From an uncultured Sphingobacteriales bacterium (GTDB taxonomy: Bacteria; Bacteroidota; Bacteroidia; Chitinophagales; Chitinophagaceae), in the NCBI GenBank assembly GCA_937991535.1, contig CALKHN010000033.1, forward strand, positions 1 through 44,246: a stretch of 44,246 nt of DNA, read 5' to 3'. A program made the position numbers and the translations under genes. The notes below the pieces were generated by a model, which was given only the letters and a program-made list of their open reading frames with translations, had not been told where the DNA came from and searched no databases. This document shows positions 14,555-22,553 of this stretch, one piece after another. Within the stretch, counting starts at the first letter, position 1; each line of letters begins with the position of its first letter.

Positions 14555-17500
14555 AATTGCCGGCATTGCATTAGGGTCCGTATTTATTGCTGCCATTATC
14601 TGGTTATCCTTCCAATTTAGCCGGGCAGACAATGATAAAACCACCATACTGTTTATTACTGCCGATAATAAAGCTGAAGCCGTAGTAAAAGGAGCCGACT
14701 TATTTTTAAAAAAACATCCGGAGCTGTCTGCCAGCGTTGATGTGATCGTTCGTACAGAAAGTAATTCAAAGGAAGGTAATGCGATACCGCCATCCGACAT
14801 GATGATTTTTCATGTGCATGAAACAGAATTCCTGAAAAGGCATGAGCCTTATTTGAATAGCATACAATCGGCTGTCGCTTCATCTGGTGTACCCTATGTA
14901 AAAATAGCAAGCGGTCAGCCGGGTTTAAAATACAGTGAAGGCAAATTGATGGCACTGGGGCTACGGAGGGAGAAAATTGTTAATGATTATGTGGAGTATG
15001 GTTCGCCGACTGACTATATGAATTGTATTAGCTATTTACTGAACAAGTACCGGGGATACCAACAAATGGCTTACGAGCAACCCGTAGAAAAGATCAGGGA
15101 GGGCCTGGTAGTTTATACAGCAGGTAAAATGACAAAACTGGTATCTACCTGGGAAGACTGGGCCAAAGAGAGTAATCCCGATCTGAAAAAACCTGTGGTT
15201 GCTTATATCGTGAATAGAAATGTAGTGCATGCTGAATTGCTGAACGTTGAAAATGCGATGATGGAAAGATTTGAAAAGCAGGGATTTCAACCTGTAATGC
15301 TGTTTGGTTTTCCAACTGCAAACGTTTTGAAAAATTACCTTGTAGATTCACTAACAAGCAAAAGTCGCGTTGATGTCGTTGTAACAGGTACTTTCAGATT
15401 TTTGGACAATGAAGCACTTCCGCTGCTGAAAAAGGCTAACGTCCCGGTCATAAATGCTATTGATATTTACGGACCCACTGTTGATGAGTGGCGTGCAAGC
15501 ACAAAAGGATTAAGCAGCTTTGAAATTTCTTTCCAGTATGCCATGCCTGAATTTTCAGGCTTAGCGCCTAACAATATTATCAGTGGTACAAAATTACAGG
15601 GGAGCATGGCTGTTAAGACAGTAATACCTGCTATGGCAGATAAAATTGTAAACCGTGCCAGCCGCTTTATTCATCTGCAACGGACACCCAATGCGCAAAA
15701 AAAGATTGGGGTTTTATTCTGGAATTATCCTCCCGGAAAAGATAATGTAGGCGCCAGTTACCTGAATGTAACCAGGAGCATTCCGGTTTTTTTAAAGGCG
15801 CTGAAAAAAGAAGGATATGCTATTAAAGGGGCAAATTTGGATGATGAACGTTCCATTGAAAAATTAATCATGGAACGGGGTAGAAATGTAGGCAAATATG
15901 CTCCGGGCGAATTGGAAAGTATGGTTAAAGCGGGAGGCGTGGAACTGATCCCTGTTTCCACCTATAAAAAATGGTTCAGCCAGTTGCCGGCTGCTTACCA
16001 GCAATATGTAAACGACCGTTGGGGCAAACCTGAAGCTGCACAAATAATGACGGTGATCCGAAATAATGAATTGCACTTCGTATTACCTGTGATTAAGTTA
16101 GGCAATTGCTATATTATGCCGCAGGCAAGCCGTGCCAAATCAGAAGAAATCGCCGCCATGTATCACAGCAATTCATTGCCGCCCCATCACCAGTACATTT
16201 GCCAGTACCTGTGGTTACAGCGCAATACGGATGCGATTATACATACCGGTACGCATGGTACGCAGGAATGGCTGGATGGCAAAGAAACCGGCATGAGTGA
16301 ATATGATAGTCCGGAAATTTTAGCCGGAGATTTGCCCATTATGTACATCTATAATATGGATGTGGTAGGTGAAGGCCTGGTGGCAAAGCGAAGGGGTGCA
16401 GGAATTATTATTGATCATCTTACACCGGCAATGGGCGAAGCAGGACTAAGCCCGGAATTGAAAAATTTAAACCAACTGATTTTACAATGGGAAAAAGTAA
16501 ACGCGGTAGACCCCGAGGGAAGCGATAAGGTGCTGCAGGATATTGACAGGCTGGCTGATAAAATGGGTATAAAAAAGGATTTGGTTAAAAATGGATGGAA
16601 GCCATCGGCAAATTTAAAATCGTTATCACCCGATGCCTTAACAGAGCTGGTAGAAGAACTTCAGCATTACATTGAAGATATCCGCACCCATTCCACGCCA
16701 TTTGGACTGCATACTTTTGGCGTATCGCCTGCGGGCAAGACGCTTACAGCGTTTACCGATTTAATAGTCAGGGCGAATAAACCCGAAACCCGGCAGTTGT
16801 ATCAAACCAATTTAATAAATAGCGGGATCAACGAACTAAACAGCTTAATAAAAGGACTAAACGGGCGATATATAGAGCCCAATGTTGGCAACGATCCTAT
16901 ACGGAACCCCGCTGCTATCCCAACGGGGTCTAACTTTTTCGCATTTGATCCAAGAACTGTTCCCATGCCTTATGCGGATTCAATGGGCGCAAGATTATCC
17001 AATGCCTTTATTGATAATTTCAAAAAGGAAAACAACCGCCTTCCTGATAAGGTTGCCATGGAGGTATGGGGCAGCGAAACCATCCGGCATCAGGGAATGC
17101 AGGAAGCACAGGCGCTGGCCTATCTCGGCGTAGGTATAAAAAGAGACAAGCTGGGAAGAATTGAAGGAATGGAGCTGATACCAAGAGAAAAATTAGGAAG
17201 GCCAAGAGTGGATGTATTATTCAGCACAACAGGCTTGTACCGGGATAATTTCCCCATGCTGGTTGAGTTATTCGACCAGGCCGTACAACTGGCTTACTCA
17301 TCTACTGAAGAAGACAATCCCATCAGGATAAATGCAGAGAAGATCTATCAAAAATTAATAGCAAAAGGGATGGATACTGCCAGTGCAAGAAAGAGAAGTT
17401 TGATACGTGTATTTGCGGAAGCTCCGGGCACTTATGGCAATGCGGTATCAGATGCTGCCCTTGCCAGCGGCTCATTGGATAGCGACAGTTCCATAGCTAA

Positions 17501-18410
17501 TTTATATATTCGCAAAATGAGCTATGGTTATGGAAATAGTATCTGGGGTGAAAGTATGGAAAAAGAATTTGAAGCCGCATTAAGTGGTACAGATGCAGTG
17601 ATCCATAGCCGCACCACGTCTCTGTACATGAGTTTGGACAATGATGATTTTTTTGGCTTTGCCGGAGCATTGGCGCAGGGTGTAAAACATGTAGACAGTT
17701 TAAAAACCGGTCTGCCATTAATGGTGGCCGATTTAAGGGAAAAAGGAAAAGAGCAGTATGTATCTATAGAACGATTTATGGGACAGGAATTACGAAGCCG
17801 TTATTTTAACCCGAAGTTTGTAGAAGCCATGACCAAAGAAGGTTATGCCGGCGCCAGGGAGATAATGAAAAGTGTGGATAATATGTTTGGGTGGCAGGTA
17901 GTATATCCTGAAGTGATCAATGCCGAAAAATGGCAGGAATTTTACGAAGTGTGGATGAAGGACAGATACAATTTAAAAACCACTGATTTTTTTGACGAAC
18001 ATAATCCATATGCAAGGCAAAGTATAAGCGGACGAATGATAGAAGCGGTACGAAAGGGATTTTGGAAACCCGATGAAAAAACCAAACAGGATCTGGCAAA
18101 GATATATGTAGAAAATGTAGCCAACAATGGCGTAAGCTGTAGTTATGTCACCTGCAACCATCCGGAACTGCAGCAGTTTATAAAAGGTATAGCCGTTGCC
18201 AATACTGATATCAAAGCCACAGATGTGACAAAGTGGATCGCCAAAGTTGAAAATGCTACCGGCAAAACCATAGCCCAGGCAATGACAGAAAGAAAGCTGG
18301 AAAAGATGCAGGCGCTGGACCCCAATTACAAATTACCTGAGAACGAATACAACAAACAGACCGGCAAACCGATACCGGGTAAAGTGCAAAAACAAACAGC
18401 AAAAATGTAG
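14541..18410 (+). CDS. CobN/HmuS-like chelatase, membrane-anchored
   Basis: 1289 residues from the ATG at 14541; an in-frame ATG at 14508 inside the DUF2149 gene is less likely. Residues 6-24 form one membrane helix, so the bulk should be periplasmic, unlike cytoplasmic CobN of cobalamin synthesis. The CobN family core is clear: IIHTGTHGTQEWLDGKETG with H568, H572 and E576, DLPIMYIYNMDVVGEG, a KRRGAGIIIDHLTPAM block, and a C-terminal ELRSRYFNPKFVEAMTKEGY, AREIMKS, FGWQVVYPEV. No CobS/CobT or cobalamin genes are nearby. In hmu loci the homologous HmuS is implicated in removing iron from haem. Here the expected role is metal removal from, or insertion into, an imported tetrapyrrole. Confidence 0.88.
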   Translation: MKKNKIAGIALGSVFIAAIIWLSFQFSRADNDKTTILFITADNKAEAVVKGADLFLKKHPELSASVDVIVRTESNSKEGNAIPPSDMMIFHVHETEFLKRHEPYLNSIQSAVASSGVPYVKIASGQPGLKYSEGKLMALGLRREKIVNDYVEYGSPTDYMNCISYLLNKYRGYQQMAYEQPVEKIREGLVVYTAGKMTKLVSTWEDWAKESNPDLKKPVVAYIVNRNVVHAELLNVENAMMERFEKQGFQPVMLFGFPTANVLKNYLVDSLTSKSRVDVVVTGTFRFLDNEALPLLKKANVPVINAIDIYGPTVDEWRASTKGLSSFEISFQYAMPEFSGLAPNNIISGTKLQGSMAVKTVIPAMADKIVNRASRFIHLQRTPNAQKKIGVLFWNYPPGKDNVGASYLNVTRSIPVFLKALKKEGYAIKGANLDDERSIEKLIMERGRNVGKYAPGELESMVKAGGVELIPVSTYKKWFSQLPAAYQQYVNDRWGKPEAAQIMTVIRNNELHFVLPVIKLGNCYIMPQASRAKSEEIAAMYHSNSLPPHHQYICQYLWLQRNTDAIIHTGTHGTQEWLDGKETGMSEYDSPEILAGDLPIMYIYNMDVVGEGLVAKRRGAGIIIDHLTPAMGEAGLSPELKNLNQLILQWEKVNAVDPEGSDKVLQDIDRLADKMGIKKDLVKNGWKPSANLKSLSPDALTELVEELQHYIEDIRTHSTPFGLHTFGVSPAGKTLTAFTDLIVRANKPETRQLYQTNLINSGINELNSLIKGLNGRYIEPNVGNDPIRNPAAIPTGSNFFAFDPRTVPMPYADSMGARLSNAFIDNFKKENNRLPDKVAMEVWGSETIRHQGMQEAQALAYLGVGIKRDKLGRIEGMELIPREKLGRPRVDVLFSTTGLYRDNFPMLVELFDQAVQLAYSSTEEDNPIRINAEKIYQKLIAKGMDTASARKRSLIRVFAEAPGTYGNAVSDAALASGSLDSDSSIANLYIRKMSYGYGNSIWGESMEKEFEAALSGTDAVIHSRTTSLYMSLDNDDFFGFAGALAQGVKHVDSLKTGLPLMVADLREKGKEQYVSIERFMGQELRSRYFNPKFVEAMTKEGYAGAREIMKSVDNMFGWQVVYPEVINAEKWQEFYEVWMKDRYNLKTTDFFDEHNPYARQSISGRMIEAVRKGFWKPDEKTKQDLAKIYVENVANNGVSCSYVTCNHPELQQFIKGIAVANTDIKATDVTKWIAKVENATGKTIAQAMTERKLEKMQALDPNYKLPENEYNKQTGKPIPGKVQKQTAKM

Positions 18411-18419
18411 GGCTATAAA

Positions 18420-18569
18420 ATGGAAGAAGAAAAAATTATAACGAATGAAATACAGCAGCATACGCCCAAAAACAGTATCCGGATGTACGTATTGCTCGTT
18501 GGCTTTCAAATAACCTTTTTTATTGCGGGCGCATTTAAGCGGACGATTTCAACGCCTTACCGGCACTAA
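18420..18569 (+). CDS. Very small membrane protein downstream of the CobN-like gene
   Basis: 49 codons, ATG at 18420, nine bases after the CobN-like stop codon. A charged N-terminus (MEEEKIITNEIQQHTPKNSI) leads to one hydrophobic helix (MYVLLVGFQITFFIAGAF) and a short basic tail. The spacing suggests it belongs to the same transcript and could be a small subunit of the membrane complex, or the remnant of a larger HmuT-type membrane protein. No homolog is recognised. Confidence 0.4.
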   Translation: MEEEKIITNEIQQHTPKNSIRMYVLLVGFQITFFIAGAFKRTISTPYRH

Positions 18570-18642
18570 AAAGTTATGCTGTTCAACTTATTTTGATTAC
18601 TATTTTTTCCTATACTGGCCACTATCCTTATCACATCACGTG

Positions 18643-20796
18643 TTAATTCAAAAACATCTCGTCTACCAGTAATAATCGCCTGCGGTCGCCGTCTACATGT
18701 GGTTTGGCTATAATTTTAAGACAGGATACTGTTTGCGGTTTGAATTTACCTTCCACTGTTGTGAGGGAGGGCTTATCGCCTTTTGCAGGAAGCGGCGGTT
18801 TCATTATAACCAGCAGTTTCATCTGATTTTCATTTTCGCCGCCCCATACTTCTACCAGCGCCGGCGGTAAAATGCCGGTGGCTTCTTCAATCATGTAGTG
18901 CAACCCAACAGAAGATAAGGTAACGGGCTGTTTAAACTCCGTTATCAACCCCATATCATTATTGCGAACGCCGGCAAAGTTATTGGCCCATGCAGGGTTA
19001 TTGGCGCCTATAGCGCCCAGTGTAGTATTGAAAAAGGTATTCGCCCCCTCACCCTGGTGTACACTGTTTAAAGGATAAAGCAACCGCACACTGTCTGGTT
19101 TAAAGCTGTTTTTGAAAAAATCGAACGAGGCTACATCGCTTGCATACCATCCTTTCTTAAATCCTTTCGCTTTAATAAGTGCGTTTTCTTTGATAATCGT
19201 TTCATTGTCAAATACGGGCGAGGTAATGCTATCGGGCTCACTGCCATCGGTGGTATACCTGATCTCCACTCCTTTTACGGGATGAAATAACTGCAATGCC
19301 ATCGGCTGATCAAAAATAACAGATCGGTTATTGATCTGGGGGGGATTAAGTTTTAAAGGATTGCTTCCATCGTCAACAAATCCTTCTATAAATTTGATGT
19401 TTTTATTTGTTTTTTGCAGTTGTTCTGCTTCGGCCAATGATATCCCGGTATTCCATATTGAAACGGTCTTAAGACTTTTAAATACCGGTATCTGGTCCTT
19501 AAGCTCATTGTAATTCACTTTCGTACCCGATAAGGTTAACCTGTTCAGGTGTTTAAGCGGCGCCAGTTCCTTCAATCCTTTTGCGGTAATATCGGTAAAG
19601 TTCAAATCGAGTTTGCGAAGGTTTTCAAACTGTCCTACGATTTTCAATTCCTCATCCGTTACCGGCATTTTATTCAAATTCAGGGAAACGATCTGGCTTT
19701 TGATCTCTGTTAATTCTTCCAGTTGCTTTTTCGTGTAGCCGGCCCTGTTATAAATATTCACTTCCAGTGCGGGAGATTCCTTAGCCAGTGGAGTAATGCT
19801 GCGGTAATCGTTATTTAATTTCTCAATCGTTTTCTCATCAGCGGCTGCAAAATCATATTTTTCTTCAGGTGTTTCCGCAGGTTTCAATACGGCAGCGGCC
19901 ATTAAACGTAAAGAATCACCCGGAGGTAAATCAATCACCTTTTGTGTAAAAGGGGTTTCATCCCTTATCCACAACGCAAGCAGGGCAATTTCATTTTCAG
20001 TAAGCTGGGTCTTCCCTTTTGGCGGCATATGTTTTTTCTCTTCCAGGGGAAGGTGTACCCGTTCCATGAGTAAGCTGATCCCAGGATTTCCCGATACAAA
20101 CAATTTACCTGTTTTGCCACCTTTAACGATGGATGCGGAATCGGCCAGTATCAATTCTCCCTTCAATTTATCGGGATTATGGCAACTCATGCATTTTTTT
20201 TCAAAAATGGGGCGAATAACATGATCAAAAACCATAGCCTTTTCAATGGGCACCGGGGGAGCTTCATAATACACGGCCAATGGTTGCAGTATAAAATCTT
20301 CCCCGTGTGTTAAGTTCGCGCCGAAATGACCCGTAAAAATAAGTCCGGCAACAACAACAGCACCTGCTGCCTTTGCAAGCATTCCCTTATACCATGATTT
20401 AGTTGCTGACCAGTATAGAATGGAAGCCAGGAAGAAAATTCCTGCACCAGTCCATTTATGCCATTGTAAAGTTTCTCCCGAATAGCCTTCTTCCCTGGAA
20501 AGGAATAAACCCATTACCACAGTAACCGCCGAGAGCAAAGCACCCCACAAAAGGATATTTTGTGAAAATGTATGAAAAAAATTGTTGGCTTGCCGGCGTG
20601 AAGCACTATACCATTGCAACGCAATTGCCATCAATAGCAGTACAATGGGAAAATGAAGCAGCAGCGGGTGCATACGGCCAATGGGCTGCAGCCAGGCCGG
20701 CACTTCCAGTTTGTTTTCAAATAACAGCAGGAATACGATGAAGATATTGAAGACGATTAATAATTGTTCCGCAAAAAATCTTACTCTTTTATTCAT
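18643..20796 (-). CDS. DUF2231 membrane protein with planctomycete-type cytochrome c, LRR and FN3-associated domains
   Basis: 717 residues. N-terminal membrane domain of about five helices (residues 8-165, DUF2231-like, containing IGRMHPLLLHFPIVLLLMAI with two His that could bind haem). Then a PSC1-type cytochrome c with CMSCH (202-206) and the axial Met region HMPPKGKTQLT. Then leucine-rich repeats (about 350-450), a chitobiase/FN3-associated segment (GVEIRYTTDGSEPDSITSP) and a C-terminal beta domain. It looks like an inner-membrane electron-transfer protein with periplasmic ligand-binding modules. Last gene of the DUF1553-DUF1501-DUF2231 trio; probable partner of their products. Confidence 0.85.
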   Translation of the reverse strand: MNKRVRFFAEQLLIVFNIFIVFLLLFENKLEVPAWLQPIGRMHPLLLHFPIVLLLMAIALQWYSASRRQANNFFHTFSQNILLWGALLSAVTVVMGLFLSREEGYSGETLQWHKWTGAGIFFLASILYWSATKSWYKGMLAKAAGAVVVAGLIFTGHFGANLTHGEDFILQPLAVYYEAPPVPIEKAMVFDHVIRPIFEKKCMSCHNPDKLKGELILADSASIVKGGKTGKLFVSGNPGISLLMERVHLPLEEKKHMPPKGKTQLTENEIALLALWIRDETPFTQKVIDLPPGDSLRLMAAAVLKPAETPEEKYDFAAADEKTIEKLNNDYRSITPLAKESPALEVNIYNRAGYTKKQLEELTEIKSQIVSLNLNKMPVTDEELKIVGQFENLRKLDLNFTDITAKGLKELAPLKHLNRLTLSGTKVNYNELKDQIPVFKSLKTVSIWNTGISLAEAEQLQKTNKNIKFIEGFVDDGSNPLKLNPPQINNRSVIFDQPMALQLFHPVKGVEIRYTTDGSEPDSITSPVFDNETIIKENALIKAKGFKKGWYASDVASFDFFKNSFKPDSVRLLYPLNSVHQGEGANTFFNTTLGAIGANNPAWANNFAGVRNNDMGLITEFKQPVTLSSVGLHYMIEEATGILPPALVEVWGGENENQMKLLVIMKPPLPAKGDKPSLTTVEGKFKPQTVSCLKIIAKPHVDGDRRRLLLVDEMFLN

Positions 20797-20920
20797 TGAA
20801 AAATCGGGCGGTTAAATTTGAATGAAAACGGTTGGCGGTTAACGGGTTTACGGGGCGTTTTTTGCGGTGCATGCTGTTCACATATCGTGGTGTTGGCGCT
20901 GGCCGAACAACCTATGCTGA

Positions 20921-22375
20921 TCAACTGATGATATCCTTAACGACTACCCCTGAAACATCTGTTAACCTGTACCTGCGTCCAAGATGTTTAAAGATCAGCT
21001 TTTCGTGGTTCAAACCCAACTGGTGTAAAACCGTAGCCTGGAAGTCGTGTACATGCACAGGGTTCTTTACGATATTGTAACCCAGTTCATCGGTTTCGCC
21101 ATATACCATACCGGGTTTAATGCCGCCGCCTGCCATCCATATGGTAAAGCAGCGCGGATGATGATCACGCCCGTAATTGTCGGCAGTAAGCCTGCCCTGC
21201 GTATAACTGGTACGGCCAAATTCTCCTCCCCATATAACAAGCGTTTCGTCTAACAATCCCCGTTGCTTGAGGTCGGTAACCAATGCTGCCGAAGCCTGGT
21301 CTACATCCATAGCCTGTTTGGCTATTTCAAAAGGAAGATTACCGTGCTGATCCCATCCCTGGTGATACAATTGCACGAAGCGCACACCATTTTCGGATAA
21401 TTTACGTGCCAGCAAACAATTGGCAGCATAGGTTCCGGGCACCAGGCAATCGGGCCCGTATAACTTAACAATATCATCGGGTTCTTTCGACAGGTCCATT
21501 ACTTCGGGTATGGCCGTTTGCATGCGGTAGGCCATTTCGTATTGCTGTACTTTGGACGTTATTTCAGGATCACCAAATGCTTCGTACGACATCTGGTTCA
21601 ATGCTGAAAGATTATCGAGCATTTCACGGCGTTCGCGCCTGTTCATGCCTTCGGGATCGCGGAGATAAAGCACCGGGTTTTCTCCTTTGCTGAACTGAAC
21701 GCCCTGGTGAACAGAATCCAAAAATCCGTTAGACCAGAGTTTAGAATAAACTCCCTGACCATTGCCTACACCACGCGAAAGCAATACCGTAAAACTGGGC
21801 AGGTTTTTATTTTCATTTCCCAATCCGTAGCTCAGCCAGGAACCCATGCTTGGGCGATTGCCCTGTTGCGAACCTGTTTGTAAAAAAGTAAGCGCGGGAT
21901 CATGATTGATCGCTTCGGTATACATAGAGCGTACTATGCAAAGATCATCCGCAATCTTAGCGGTATAAGGCATCAGATCGCTTACCCACGCTCTCGATTC
22001 TCCGTATTGTTTAAAGTCAACAAATGACCCCACCAAAGGAAAGGATGCCTGGTTGGCGGTCATGCCGGTAAGTCTTTGCGTTCCCCGCACCGAAGGGGGA
22101 ATTTCCTGTCCCATCATTTCCCTGAGCTTAGGTTTATAGTCGAACAGTTCCTGCTGCGAAGGGGCGCCGTTCTGAAAAAGATAGATCACCCGTTTGGCTT
22201 TGGGCGCAAAATGCGGAACACCCGGCGGTAAACCCGCCTCCTCTGCGCCGGCGCTGCTGAACAAGTCAGGCATCAGCAAAGAACCCAACGCCACACTTCC
22301 TACACCCAGGCTCATAGCCGATAAAAATCGTCTCCTGTTCCATGTAAGTCCGTGCTCAATAATTTCTTTGTTCAT
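20921..22375 (-). CDS. DUF1501 family protein, Tat-exported
   Basis: 484 residues. The N-terminus has a twin-arginine motif (WNRRRFLSAMSLG) and a hydrophobic stretch, so export is via Tat in folded form. The DUF1501 body shows KAKRVIYLFQNGAPSQQELF then DYKP, the INHDPALTFLQTGSQQGNRP segment followed by SMGSWLSYGLG, LYHQGWDQHGNLP, TLVIWGGEFGRTSYTQG, and DHHPRCFTIWMAGGGIKPGM. The metal-ligand-like D, H and N residues resemble the alkaline-phosphatase/sulfatase superfamily, to which DUF1501 is distantly related; substrate unknown. It is always paired with DUF1549/1553 proteins, as here (gene just upstream). Confidence 0.9.
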   Translation of the reverse strand: MNKEIIEHGLTWNRRRFLSAMSLGVGSVALGSLLMPDLFSSAGAEEAGLPPGVPHFAPKAKRVIYLFQNGAPSQQELFDYKPKLREMMGQEIPPSVRGTQRLTGMTANQASFPLVGSFVDFKQYGESRAWVSDLMPYTAKIADDLCIVRSMYTEAINHDPALTFLQTGSQQGNRPSMGSWLSYGLGNENKNLPSFTVLLSRGVGNGQGVYSKLWSNGFLDSVHQGVQFSKGENPVLYLRDPEGMNRRERREMLDNLSALNQMSYEAFGDPEITSKVQQYEMAYRMQTAIPEVMDLSKEPDDIVKLYGPDCLVPGTYAANCLLARKLSENGVRFVQLYHQGWDQHGNLPFEIAKQAMDVDQASAALVTDLKQRGLLDETLVIWGGEFGRTSYTQGRLTADNYGRDHHPRCFTIWMAGGGIKPGMVYGETDELGYNIVKNPVHVHDFQATVLHQLGLNHEKLIFKHLGRRYRLTDVSGVVVKDIIS

Positions 22376-22404
22376 AAATTATATATTAAAATGTACATAC
22401 CGGG

Positions 22405-22548
22405 CTATCAGCTTTCGGCAGTCAGCTATCAGATAAAGTGTACTAATGAACGTATCCCCTCTCCTTTCACCTTTCTCCTCTCACCTTTCACCTTTCACCT
22501 CTCTCCTTTCACCTTTCTCCTTTCACCTCTCTCCTCTCACCTCTCTCC
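22405..22548. repeat. Compound heptamer repeat, locus 1
   Basis: Four CAG-type heptads (CTATCAG, CTTTCGG, CAGTCAG, CTATCAG; 22405-22432) are followed, after a 32-base linker, by exactly twelve pyrimidine heptads of consensus TYTCWCC (22465-22548). The tract ends 5 bases before the stop codon of the DUF1553 gene, between it and the DUF1501 gene on the same transcript. On the transcribed strand it is purine-rich (GGTGAAAGGAGAAAGG-like). Confidence 0.8.
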
Positions 22549-22553
22549 ATCCC

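Noticed and set aside
14541..18410. Cobalamin-biosynthetic CobN
   Set aside because: The N-terminal membrane anchor, the absence of CobS/CobT and cob genes, and the DUF2149/TolQ-like neighbours favour an HmuS-type role.
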